From positions 1-19,463 of the forward strand of contig CAJUIK010000032.1 of NCBI GenBank assembly GCA_910585875.1: DNA of 19,463 bases, in the 5' to 3' direction. This stretch comes from an uncultured Eubacteriales bacterium. GTDB lineage: Bacteria; Bacillota; Clostridia; Oscillospirales; Butyricicoccaceae. Shown one piece after another: positions 7,794 to 12,888 of this stretch. Position numbers and translations under genes: made by a program. The notes below the pieces were generated by a model. The model had not been told where the DNA came from and made no database searches. It saw only the letters and a program-made list of their open reading frames with translations. Numbering within the stretch: position 1 is the first letter of the stretch; each line of letters starts with the position of its first letter.

Positions 7794-8204
7794 TTATCGT
7801 TCCGCCTTTCGTTTCAGTTTGTCATAAAGAGTGGGCTGGCCGAAGCCCAGGGACAGGGTCAGGCTTTCCCCCTGAGGGCCCACCGCCTGCTCCACCCCCT
7901 GAACCGCCGCCTGGGCTGTCACCCCCAGCCGCTGGTCGATGACAGTGACGGTATCTCCCAGAAAAAAGTCCTGATCCAGCAGATAAGTAGGGTCTTGCGT
8001 CCGGATATCGGCGGTAAAGGAGCGAGCCAGCCGCCGCTCCGCCAGTTTTTGGGCCCCTCTGCTGGAGAGGGCCTCCAAATATTGCTCCGGCGTCAGCGGG
8101 CTTCCTCCACCCCCGTCAGACTGCAGGTCCCGGGCGTCCATATAAAGCTCCCGCCGGGCAAAGCCGGCAGGCTGAGTTGTTTCAGACAAAAAGATCAGCC
8201 TCAT
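7794..8204 (-). pseudogene. Siphovirus ReqiPepy6 Gp37-like tail protein, C-terminal remnant
   Basis: 136 residues resembling only the last third of Gp37-like tail proteins: FARRELYMDARDLQSD, then QDFFLGDTVTVIDQRLGVTA and LTLSLGFGQPTLYDKLKR. Full-length members run to more than 300 residues. ATG 8204 has no convincing SD, and an in-frame TAA lies 12 nt before it. The promoter of the adjacent plus-strand toxin-antitoxin unit begins at 8220. The 5' end of this gene, and the tape-measure and distal-tail genes normally before it, were probably lost when that unit was acquired or by a linked deletion. A short product could still be made, but it would lack the part expected to bind the rest of the tail tip. 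Confidence 0.65.
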
Positions 8205-8219
8205 TTCCAGAAATTATAG

Positions 8220-8248
8220 TTGACAATATAGGATAAAACTAATATACT
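8220..8248 (+). promoter_or_regulatory. Consensus promoter of the HigB/HigA-like operon
   Basis: -35 TTGACA (8220-8225), 17-bp spacer, -10 TATACT (8243-8248). A likely GTG start with SD GAGGGG follows within 25 nt. In this TA type the antitoxin usually represses this promoter. No clear operator palindrome was identified. Confidence 0.85.
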
Positions 8249-8271
8249 AAGAGCAGAGAGGGGATGAAGCT

Positions 8272-8625
8272 GTGCCGCAATTTGAGGTCTTATTTTATGA
8301 CAGACCGGATGGAAAAGAGCCGGCCAAAGAATTTATGCTCAGCCTGGACCCCAAACTGCGGGCCAAGCTGGCTATGGCCGCCGCATTATTGGCGGATAAC
8401 GGCCCCCAGCTGCGGGAACCCTATTCCAAGGCGCTGGGCGACGGTATCTTTGAGCTGCGGGCCAAATCCGGCTCTGATATCTGCCGCGTCCTATATTTTT
8501 TTGTAATAGGCCGCCGCATTGTTTTAACCAATGGATTTATCAAAAAAAGTCAGAAAACCCCTTCCGCCGAGCTGACGCTGGCGAAGCAGTATCGTCAGGA
8601 ATTTCTGAGTCGAAAGGAGCCATAA
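8272..8625 (+). CDS. RelE/HigB-like toxin (phage-derived Gp49-like family)
   Basis: A 117-aa protein starting at GTG 8272, with SD GAGGGG (about 8257-8262). FEVLFYDRPDGKEPAKEFML, a helical LDPKLRAKLAMAAALLADN, YSKALGDGIFELRAK and the strand RVLYFFVIGRRIVLTNGFIK follow the Gp49-like/HigB pattern: N-terminal strand, two helices, then a sheet ending in L-x-x-G-F-x-K-K-x-x-K-T-P. Family members cleave mRNA on the ribosome. The toxin-first order and 3-nt spacing to the XRE-type antitoxin are typical of higBA. The unit is inserted antisense to the prophage late genes and was probably acquired as a cassette. Confidence 0.85.
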   Translation: MPQFEVLFYDRPDGKEPAKEFMLSLDPKLRAKLAMAAALLADNGPQLREPYSKALGDGIFELRAKSGSDICRVLYFFVIGRRIVLTNGFIKKSQKTPSAELTLAKQYRQEFLSRKEP

Positions 8626-8628
8626 ACC

Positions 8629-8910
8629 ATGACAAATTTCAATGATTTTCTTCAGCAGCAGCTGCAAGATCCTGCATTCCGGCAGGAGTGGCAGGCGCTC
8701 CAGCCTCAGCGGGCCATGGCTCAGGCTATTATCGACGCCCGCCAAAACGCCGGCCTGACCCAAAAACAGCTGGCGGAAAAGACCGGGATCGCCCAATCGG
8801 ATATCAGCAAATTGGAAGGCGGCTCCGCCAACCCCTCCCTACGCACCCTCCAACGCCTGGCCGTCGGCATGGATATGCACCTGAAGATCGAATTCCTGCC
8901 CAACCCCTGA
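8629..8910 (+). CDS. XRE-family HTH antitoxin (HigA-like)
   Basis: A 93-aa protein. ATG 8629 has AAAGGAG inside the 3' end of the toxin gene. Residues about 28-85 form a Cro/C1-type HTH: MAQAIIDARQNAGLTQKQLA, EKTGIAQSDISKLEGG and NPSLRTLQRLAVGMDM, with the recognition helix around QSDISKLE. The C-terminus ends in LKIEFLPNP, as in many HigA antitoxins. It is expected to bind and neutralise the toxin encoded just upstream and to repress the shared promoter at 8220. A strong terminator follows directly, so the operon is a self-contained two-gene unit. Confidence 0.88.
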   Translation: MTNFNDFLQQQLQDPAFRQEWQALQPQRAMAQAIIDARQNAGLTQKQLAEKTGIAQSDISKLEGGSANPSLRTLQRLAVGMDMHLKIEFLPNP

Positions 8911-8916
8911 CCCCTC

Positions 8917-8945
8917 GCCCCCGGCGCTGCCGCCGGGGGCTTTTT
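8917..8945 (+). terminator. Rho-independent terminator of the toxin-antitoxin operon
   Basis: GCCCCCGGC (8917-8925) pairs perfectly with GCCGGGGGC (8932-8940), with a 6-nt loop and T5 (8941-8945). It starts 7 nt after the antitoxin stop codon. Confidence 0.9.
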
Positions 8946-8949
8946 GCGC

Positions 8950-9291
8950 CTATACCGCCGGGCCGGGGATAAATGCGTCAAATGCGCTTTCATAGAATTT
9001 TCCACCTATTAAATCATACATCCCTGCTATACCTTTTGAATCTTGACAAGGCACAAATTCCGCCTGCAAACTGTCGTGCTTGTCCTTCCAGCCGTCCTGC
9101 TTGGCGGTTTCCAGCTCAGTCTGAGCGGCCTCCAGCTGCTTTTGCAGCTCGGCCAGCCTGCCCGCCTCCGCCTGGGCGGCGGCCAGTTGGCTTTTCAGCC
9201 CCTCCACCTGCTCCCCGTGGGCCTCCAAAATCGTGTCCTGCTGCTCCTCGCTCAGGCCCATGCCCTTCAGCATCTTTCTGCTAACGCTCAT
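8950..9291 (-). pseudogene. Chimeric remnant: GP20-type scaffold N-terminus joined to another protein's C-terminus
   Basis: 113 residues from ATG 9291 (SD AAGGGAG about 10 nt upstream). Residues 1-75 match the start of phage minor structural GP20/scaffold proteins: MSVSRKMLKGMGLSEEQQDT, then a long Glu/Gln/Ala coiled coil and DGWKDKHDSLQAEF. Residues 76-113 switch to VPCQDSKGIAGMYDLIGGKF, YESAFDAFIPGP. This resembles the G-M-Y-D-x-V...F-Y...F...G-P end of LamG-like phage or surface proteins, not a scaffold. A deletion that fused two genes in frame is the simplest reading. Scaffolds normally sit between minor head and major capsid genes, but here it lies beyond the gp10-like gene and no capsid gene is present. 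Confidence 0.6.
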
Positions 9292-9312
9292 TTCTCTTTT
9301 CTCCCTTCCGCT

Positions 9313-9361
9313 AAAATAAAAAGAGGCCGCCGCCTCCTTCTCTGGAAGCTGCGGCCCCTCT
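9313..9361 (-). terminator. Minus-strand terminator-like hairpin upstream of the scaffold remnant
   Basis: On the minus strand, AGAGG-(GG)-CCGC (9361-9351) pairs with GCGGCCTCT (9330-9322) across a loop of about 20 nt. TTTTTATTTT follows (9322-9313). It would stop late transcription before the scaffold remnant. A second short palindrome (CGCCCG/CGGGCG, 9371-9390) lies beside it. Confidence 0.55.
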
Positions 9362-9419
9362 CGGCCCTTCCGCCCGAACGCTTACGGGCGGGGAACGATA
9401 TTTTGTTTGTTTTTCACAT

Positions 9420-9448
9420 TTGACGCTATTTTACGCTTATGATATCAT
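9420..9448 (+). promoter_or_regulatory. Promoter of the Panacea-domain operon
   Basis: -35 TTGACG (9420-9425), 17-bp spacer ending in TGA, -10 TATCAT (9443-9448), then AAAAGGAGG about 8 nt before ATG 9474. The -10 region lies within the palindrome ATGATATCAT (9439-9448), a possible operator for autoregulation. Confidence 0.75.
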
Positions 9449-9473
9449 ATCCTTAGAAAAAGGAGGTCTTGCT

Positions 9474-9905
9474 ATGCCTACGATTTTTGACGTAGCCAAG
9501 TTTATTTTAGAACAGCTGGGCCAGATGTCAACCATGAAGCTCCAAAAACTGTGCTATTATGCCCAAGCCTGGTCCCTGGTCTGGGACGACGCTCCCCTTT
9601 TCGAAGAAGATTTTCAAGCCTGGGCCAACGGTCCGGTATGCCCTCAGCTTTTTTTCCGCTTGCAGGGCCGCTTTTCCGTGGCCGCCCAAGATGTGCCGGG
9701 CAACAGCGGCGTGTTCAGCCCGGCGCAGCGGGAAACCATTTCTCATGTTTTGAATTACTATGGCGAGAAGGACGCCCAATGGCTGAGCCAGCTCACCCAT
9801 TTGGAGGACCCTTGGCGTCAAGCCCGCCAAAACCTGCCCGCCGGCGCTCCCAGCAAAGCGATCGTCTCCAAAGAAAGCATGGCCATGTATTATGAATCCC
9901 TCTAA
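9474..9905 (+). CDS. Panacea-domain (SocA/GepA-like) protein, probable antitoxin
   Basis: A 143-aa protein. ATG 9474 has a perfect AAAGGAGG 8 nt upstream. Hallmarks are IFDVAKFILEQLG, STMKLQKLCYYAQAWSLVW, LFEEDFQAWANGPVCPQLF and a C-terminal WLSQLTHLEDPWRQAR. The K-L-Q-K-L-x-Y-Y-A-Q-x-W helix and E-x-F-x-A-W-x-x-G-P-V turn define the Panacea/GepA/DUF4065 fold. This fold is a widespread antitoxin domain that neutralises unrelated toxins, and in SocA it acts as a proteolysis adaptor. The downstream gene starts inside this gene (14-nt overlap), as expected for a tightly coupled toxin partner. The pair has its own promoter and terminator and is antisense to the phage genes. Confidence 0.85.
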   Translation: MPTIFDVAKFILEQLGQMSTMKLQKLCYYAQAWSLVWDDAPLFEEDFQAWANGPVCPQLFFRLQGRFSVAAQDVPGNSGVFSPAQRETISHVLNYYGEKDAQWLSQLTHLEDPWRQARQNLPAGAPSKAIVSKESMAMYYESL

Positions 9906-10368
9906 GCGGAAAAAAGGGCAGATTAAGCAAGGCGGAACGCCGGAAAAGGGGATCCGCATCGGCGGCAACCCGGACAGCGTCATGCAGGAAGTCCTGTCCT
10001 GGAGCTTTGCGGACTGTGACATGGATCCCCAATGCCGCTGGTCTTTTTGCCAACAGCATTTGGAGACGGATTTTTGGCAAACGATTCTGCCCAAACTCCG
10101 GCAATTTGAAACCATGACAGTCAGCAATATTTTTATGGATTCCAAAAAGCAAAACCACAAATTATCCTTGGATTCCCTCAACAAAGAGGCCCGCGACCGG
10201 TTTGTTCAGCTCAGAATCGAGGCGGAAAGCATTCACTCCCTTCGCCTGGGCGGGAAACTTCGTCTCTATGGCTTTTTGGTCGGCTCTGTTTACCATATTG
10301 TATGGTATGACAGCGACCATGGCGATAACTCCTCATGCGTCTGCCGTTCTCATCTGAAACACACTTGA
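9892..10368 (+). CDS. Putative toxin partner of the Panacea protein
   Basis: A 158-aa protein starting at ATG 9892, inside the last codons of the Panacea gene. The N-terminus is basic and disordered-looking (MNPSKRKKGQIKQGGTPEKG). The body is helical and ends in a distinctive block: SIHSLRLGGKLRLYGFLVG, VYHIVWYDSDHGDN and SHLKHT. The same pattern (S-L-R-L-x-G-K-x-R-x-x-G...LWxDxxH...KHT) recurs in small proteins of unknown function in other bacteria, as I remember them. A compact sheet with conserved Arg, Asp and His residues would suit an RNase-like toxin, but no catalytic residue is proven. Toxin status rests on linkage to a Panacea antitoxin. Confidence 0.6.
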   Translation: MNPSKRKKGQIKQGGTPEKGIRIGGNPDSVMQEVLSWSFADCDMDPQCRWSFCQQHLETDFWQTILPKLRQFETMTVSNIFMDSKKQNHKLSLDSLNKEARDRFVQLRIEAESIHSLRLGGKLRLYGFLVGSVYHIVWYDSDHGDNSSCVCRSHLKHT

Positions 10369-10373
10369 TCTCT

Positions 10374-10517
10374 CTAATCCCCCGGTTCGCCGGGGGATTT
10401 TTTCATCTCCTCCCGCCGCACCCGCATAACCTTCACCCCGTCCTTGACGGGGATCAGCTCCACCCGGTCCCCTTTCTTCAGCGCCAGCAGGATGGCTTTT
10501 ATCATCTTTTCATCCAT
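10374..10517 (-). CDS. 47-aa phage protein of unknown function
   Basis: From ATG 10517, overlapping the stop of the gp10-like gene by 8 nt, it reads MDEKMIKAILLALKKGDRVE, then LIPVKDGVKVMRVRREEMKK, to TAG 10374. Small proteins of this form (an amphipathic helix, then G-x-R-V-E-L-I-P-x-K-D-G-V-K-V strands) are frequent in Firmicutes prophages, usually near accessory or head genes, with no known function. The last seven codons encode one half of the plus-strand terminator of the Panacea operon, so its original C-terminus may have been replaced when that cassette arrived. Confidence 0.6.
   Translation of the reverse strand: MDEKMIKAILLALKKGDRVELIPVKDGVKVMRVRREEMKKSPGEPGD
10378..10402 (+). terminator. 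Terminator of the Panacea operon
   Basis: TCCCCCGG (10378-10385) pairs with CCGGGGGA (10390-10397) around a TTCG tetraloop, followed by T6. It starts about 10 nt after the putative toxin stop codon and overlaps the 3' end of the opposing 47-aa ORF. Confidence 0.85.
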
Positions 10518-10908
10518 CCTTCAATTCATCCTCAATGATCTGCCGGTATGTCTGCGCATGGTCCGCCACCGCGGGCTTGAGGTAGGGCTGGGCCCGCTGG
10601 CCGTGGGTGATGTGCCAATTTCCCTTGGCGTCCTGATAAGTCCAAGCCTCCTGCCGGCCGCCGGGGACGTATTTCCCCGTCCCCAGCTCCACATAGGCGG
10701 CGTATTCGTTGTTTGTGCCGACGTAAGCCGCCTGCCCCTCCGGCGATACCTGATGGGTAATGCTGCCCCGCAGGTTGCCCGTGTCAACAGGGCAGAGCTT
10801 CTTGGCGTATCCCTCCGCCGTCAGCCCGCATTTCTCCAAAGCCCGCAGCACAGCCGCCTCCATCGCCGCCATTATCTCTTCTCTGTTGTCTGTGATTTCA
10901 ATCTTCAT
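10510..10908 (-). CDS. HK97 gp10-like head-tail connection / tail completion protein
   Basis: A 132-aa protein. ATG 10908 has GAGAGGCG upstream. An N-terminal helix (REEIMAAMEAAVLRALEKCG) leads into AEGYAKKLCPVDTGNLRGSI, and YVGTNNEYAAYVELGTGKY follows. A-x-x-x-x-P-V-D-T-G-x-L-R-x-S-I and Y-A-x-Y-x-E-x-G-T are the hallmarks of the HK97 gp10 family, which sits at the neck or joins the tail tube to the head. Length fits the family and the gene appears intact. Neighbours are YjcQ upstream and the 47-aa ORF downstream, both tightly packed, so it belongs to the late operon. Confidence 0.85.
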   Translation of the reverse strand: MKIEITDNREEIMAAMEAAVLRALEKCGLTAEGYAKKLCPVDTGNLRGSITHQVSPEGQAAYVGTNNEYAAYVELGTGKYVPGGRQEAWTYQDAKGNWHITHGQRAQPYLKPAVADHAQTYRQIIEDELKDG

Positions 10909-10919
10909 GGCTCGCCTCT

Positions 10920-11279
10920 CTAAACAAACGGCACAATGGCCTTGGTATCCTTCAAAAACTCCTTCGCCTTGGATAAGAAGGAGTTATCCGTCAGATATTC
11001 AATCCCCATGGGCGTAATCATGCAATTTTCCCAGTTCAGCGGATGGGGATATCTCAGGTTGTCAATATCCGCGAAAGTAATCCCCTCCACCAGGCTGTAT
11101 TTTTGCAGATTGTAGAGGATATAGGCCCAATATCGGGGGTTGATTTCCTGCTTGTTCACCCGGAAATAATCGCTGTCCACGCTCAACATTTTAGGGTTGA
11201 TTTCTTTCCCTGTTTTCAGGCACTGATACAGATAGGAAAGGATTTGATATACCAGCACCGGGTAGTCGTCTTTCGCCAT
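10920..11279 (-). CDS. YjcQ-family protein
   Basis: A 119-aa protein. I chose ATG 11279 because GGAGGG lies 5-6 nt upstream and the longer frame would overlap the preceding gene. The protein reads AKDDYPVLVYQILSYLYQCL, then PRYWAYILYNLQKYSLVEGI and ITPMGIEYLTDNSFLSKAKE. This matches the YjcQ family (PF09639): a winged-helix-like core with 'I-T-x-x-G-I-E-Y-L-x-E-N-S-x-M' near the C-terminus. The family occurs in prophages and in the PBSX/skin-like regions of Bacillus, and its function is unknown. An inserted segment (about residues 25-50) makes this copy longer than the Bacillus version. Confidence 0.8.
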   Translation of the reverse strand: MAKDDYPVLVYQILSYLYQCLKTGKEINPKMLSVDSDYFRVNKQEINPRYWAYILYNLQKYSLVEGITFADIDNLRYPHPLNWENCMITPMGIEYLTDNSFLSKAKEFLKDTKAIVPFV

Positions 11280-11280
11280 G

Positions 11281-11502
11281 TCAGCCCTCCATATTTTGAA
11301 TATAACGAATCTGGTCATAAATCCGCTGGAGCCGAATGCCGGTTTCGTCTGGCTCGTCGTTGTGCGTCACAATATTTTCAACAATTGCATCGTCAATCGC
11401 TTCGAGAAGCGCCTCCAGATCGTTCTTTTCCAGCGCATCCTCAAACTCAACAGAATTCTCCCACAAATATGCCTTTTGTTCTTCTGTGATTTCAATCTTC
11501 AT
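11281..11502 (-). CDS. Small acidic phage protein of unknown function (73 aa)
   Basis: ATG 11502 has AGGAGG about 13 nt upstream. The protein is acidic and helical: MKIEITEEQKAYLWENSVEF, EDALEKNDLEALLEAIDDAI, RLQRIYDQIRYIQNMEG. It resembles short helical proteins found beside head-completion genes in Firmicutes prophages, but I cannot name the family. Its first six residues and the preceding DNA are identical over 21 bp to the start of the gp10-like gene. The stop is followed one nucleotide later by the YjcQ start, consistent with coupled translation in the late operon. Confidence 0.65.
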   Translation of the reverse strand: MKIEITEEQKAYLWENSVEFEDALEKNDLEALLEAIDDAIVENIVTHNDEPDETGIRLQRIYDQIRYIQNMEG

Positions 11503-11662
11503 GCGAGGATTTCGCCTCCTGCCTGCCCCGCCTCTCGCTGGCCGGGGTGGATTCCGGCTCCAACGGCAGCCCAGCCGCCCTTTCCGGTTCTCCTGCAAAT
11601 CGCAGATCGCGTTTCTCTATGCTTCTTTCGATAAACCCAAGCCCTCCCTGGGCTCTTTTCAA
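11492..11662 (-). CDS. Possible 56-aa phage ORF with TTG start
   Basis: This frame exactly fills the gap between two neighbours. TTG 11662 overlaps the TGA of the 77-aa gene, and its own TGA (11494) overlaps the ATG of the 73-aa gene. The product reads MKRAQGGLGFIERSIEKRDL, RFAGEPERAAGLPLEPESTP and ends Arg/Glu-rich. It has no independent SD, so it would rely on translational coupling. The tight packing argues it is real; the TTG start and the lack of a recognised family argue against. Confidence 0.4.
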   Translation of the reverse strand: MKRAQGGLGFIERSIEKRDLRFAGEPERAAGLPLEPESTPASERRGRQEAKSSHED

Positions 11663-11892
11663 TGGTCTATGATATCATACCTGTGAGATACAATATGATA
11701 GGGCTTTCCATCCCGCAAGGCCTGTTCCAAGGTTTCCTTGTAAACCTGCGCGGCGCATTTTTCCTCCGTGCCAGGAAAATCAGCATAGTTGAACGCGATA
11801 AAGCGCTCCTGAAATTTTTCCTCATACTGATCCAGCATATCTTGCACTTCTCGGCTACGAATAATTGCGGAATCAACCTTGGCCACATACAT
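11659..11892 (-). CDS. Phage hypothetical protein (77 aa)
   Basis: ATG 11892 has AGGAGG 9 nt upstream. The protein (MYVAKVDSAIIRSREVQDML, DQYEEKFQERFIAFNYADFP, AAQVYKETLEQALRDGKPYH) is a small helix-strand protein with no motif I recognise. It ends YDIIDH. The SD lies over the stop of the preceding remnant (11905-11907), and the TTG of the next ORF overlaps its stop, so it belongs to the same late transcript. Codon use and SD strength support a real gene. Confidence 0.65.
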   Translation of the reverse strand: MYVAKVDSAIIRSREVQDMLDQYEEKFQERFIAFNYADFPGTEEKCAAQVYKETLEQALRDGKPYHIVSHRYDIIDH

Positions 11893-11904
11893 AAAATCAG
11901 CCTC

Positions 11905-12069
11905 CTATAACAGCTTTTCATAAGCCTCTATCAACTCGGGAAAATGTTTTTTCAAAAGTTCCATCTTCTTTTTGTCCTGATAAGTATCCAACGCAAATAA
12001 GTTTGCAAAAGTATCCTTTTGCCGATTGCTTGGTTTTAACCAATATTCCTCATCTCCATGGTATAATAC
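11905..12069 (-). pseudogene. C-terminal remnant of an unidentified phage protein
   Basis: An open frame without a start codon reads VLYHGDEEYWLKPSNRQKDT, FANLFALDTYQDKKKMELLK, KHFPELIEAYEKLL and stops at TAG 11905. The pattern 'K-P-S...F-A-N-L-F-A...L-K-K-x-F-P-x-L...Y-x-x-L' recalls the end of metallopeptidase-like domains carried by some phage minor head proteins. The frame is closed by a stop just upstream, and the promoter of the opposing plus-strand gene (12062-12067) begins exactly where the remnant ends. It looks like the stump left when that gene was inserted. Family assignment is tentative. Confidence 0.45.
12059..12067 (+). promoter_or_regulatory. Extended -10 promoter of the accessory TM gene
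   Basis: TGG followed by a perfect TATAAT (12062-12067). No good -35 box lies at 17 bp (ACCAAT), so recognition would rely on the extended -10. GGGGGAGG (12071-12078) follows 3 nt later, so the transcript would start within or just after this purine run; the SD position and TSS conflict slightly. Confidence 0.55.
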
Positions 12070-12086
12070 AGGGGGAGGTAACGATT

Positions 12087-12551
12087 ATGAATTTTGACGA
12101 AATTATCCTGACCGAGGAAGAATTGTCCGCCTTGAAAGAATTGATCGATCTAACAAAAAACGGAAGCATGGTCTACGTAGAAGACGGAAACCGCGAAATT
12201 TTGGAGCGCTTTGAAAGCCTGAGTTTTGCAGAAATCTATAACGTCCCCAAATTTTCTCCTCATATGCCCAGGGAAAGCAGTCGGCGCTTCAGCGCTCCCA
12301 GGGGCGCAAAAGTCACAGAAAAAGGGTTTCGCTATCTGCTGTATCTGGCCGAACAAGAAAAGGAAAAAGCGGAGCGGCAGGCAAAGGAGGCGAAAGAGAA
12401 AGCCGGTCAGCTTGCCCAAAGCAAGCGCGACCGCCGATTTTCCTTGCTGAACACGCTGCTTGGCGCAGCCGCCGGCGCTCTCTTAACTCTTTTCATCGAC
12501 CATTTCAACGAAATATGCCTCTTTTTCCAGTGCTTTTTGCAGCGGCGCTGA
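12087..12551 (+). CDS. Accessory prophage protein with C-terminal membrane segment
   Basis: A 154-aa protein. ATG 12087 follows GGGGGAGG by 8 nt. The first 90 residues resemble a small winged-helix-like domain: EIILTEEELSALKELIDLTK, EDGNREILERFESLSFAEIY and GAKVTEKGFRYLLYLAEQ (a T-x-x-G-x-x-Y-L wing or end helix). A charged coiled coil (EKEKAERQAKEAKEKAGQLA) follows, then one hydrophobic helix (LLNTLLGAAAGALLTLFIDHF). This suggests a membrane-tethered cytoplasmic protein, such as an exclusion or accessory factor, but no function is shown. It is transcribed against the late genes and overlaps the 3' end of the convergent 71-aa gene by 69 bp. Confidence 0.7.
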   Translation: MNFDEIILTEEELSALKELIDLTKNGSMVYVEDGNREILERFESLSFAEIYNVPKFSPHMPRESSRRFSAPRGAKVTEKGFRYLLYLAEQEKEKAERQAKEAKEKAGQLAQSKRDRRFSLLNTLLGAAAGALLTLFIDHFNEICLFFQCFLQRR

Positions 12552-12698
12552 AAAGGAATCCCAAAACCGCAGAAACGGCGCAATATTATAGCCCTCTGCG
12601 GTTTTTGCTTTCGGCGCAAGCCCGGCCTCAATCGCCGCCACAAGCGCCTGGGCCTTTAGGGTAGACTTTGCGGATTGATGGATCGATTTATCTTTCAT
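12483..12698 (-). CDS. Phage hypothetical protein (71 aa)
   Basis: ATG 12698 has AAGGAG 8 nt upstream. The product reads MKDKSIHQSAKSTLKAQALV, AAIEAGLAPKAKTAEGYNIA and PFLRFWDSFSAPLQKALEKE. No family is recognised. The start overlaps the stop of the preceding 66-aa gene by 11 nt (coupled translation). Its last 69 nt lie opposite the 3' end of the plus-strand membrane gene, so the two transcripts are complementary at their ends. In the other register that DNA encodes the opposing gene's TM helix, so one of the two C-termini may have been created secondarily. Confidence 0.6.
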   Translation of the reverse strand: MKDKSIHQSAKSTLKAQALVAAIEAGLAPKAKTAEGYNIAPFLRFWDSFSAPLQKALEKEAYFVEMVDEKS

Positions 12699-12888
12699 GG
12701 CGTGGCTCCTTGGCTTCGTCCGTTTTTTGCTCATCCAACATTTTCTTTGCGATTGTTGCCAGCATCCTATCCCGATCCCTTTGGCCGTCCAGCTGACGCA
12801 CGATCGGATCATCCTCTGCATACGGTTCGGCTTTTTTCAAAAGCTGTTCAAAATATTCCCTATCCTCCGGTGATAAACCGCACCCCAT
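12688..12888 (-). CDS. Phage hypothetical protein (66 aa)
   Basis: ATG 12888 has AAAGGAGG about 9 nt upstream and overlaps the 3' end of the minor head gene by 29 nt. The highly charged helical protein reads GLSPEDREYFEQLLKKAEPY, DDPIVRQLDGQRDRDRMLAT and KKMLDEQKTDEAKEPRHER. Its size and place immediately after the minor head gene are shared by small head-module ORFs of Firmicutes phages. No function is known. Confidence comes from the strong SD and the packed overlaps on both sides. Confidence 0.65.
   Translation of the reverse strand: MGCGLSPEDREYFEQLLKKAEPYAEDDPIVRQLDGQRDRDRMLATIAKKMLDEQKTDEAKEPRHER

Larger units (their letters stand above)
10889..11503. repeat. 21-bp direct repeat at the starts of two phage genes
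   Basis: The same 21 bases occur at 10889-10909 and 11483-11503. In each case they encode the minus-strand start of a gene (MKIEIT) plus flanking bases. The rest of the two genes (gp10-like and the 73-aa ORF) is unrelated. The span given covers both copies. Confidence 0.75.

Noticed and set aside
6956..7942. 328-aa plus-strand ORF
   Set aside because: It lies entirely opposite the fibre and Gp37-like genes, has no domain motif and no SD.
9528..10184. 218-aa minus-strand ORF
   Set aside because: It is the shadow of the Panacea gene and its partner, which have a promoter, SDs and family motifs on the plus strand.
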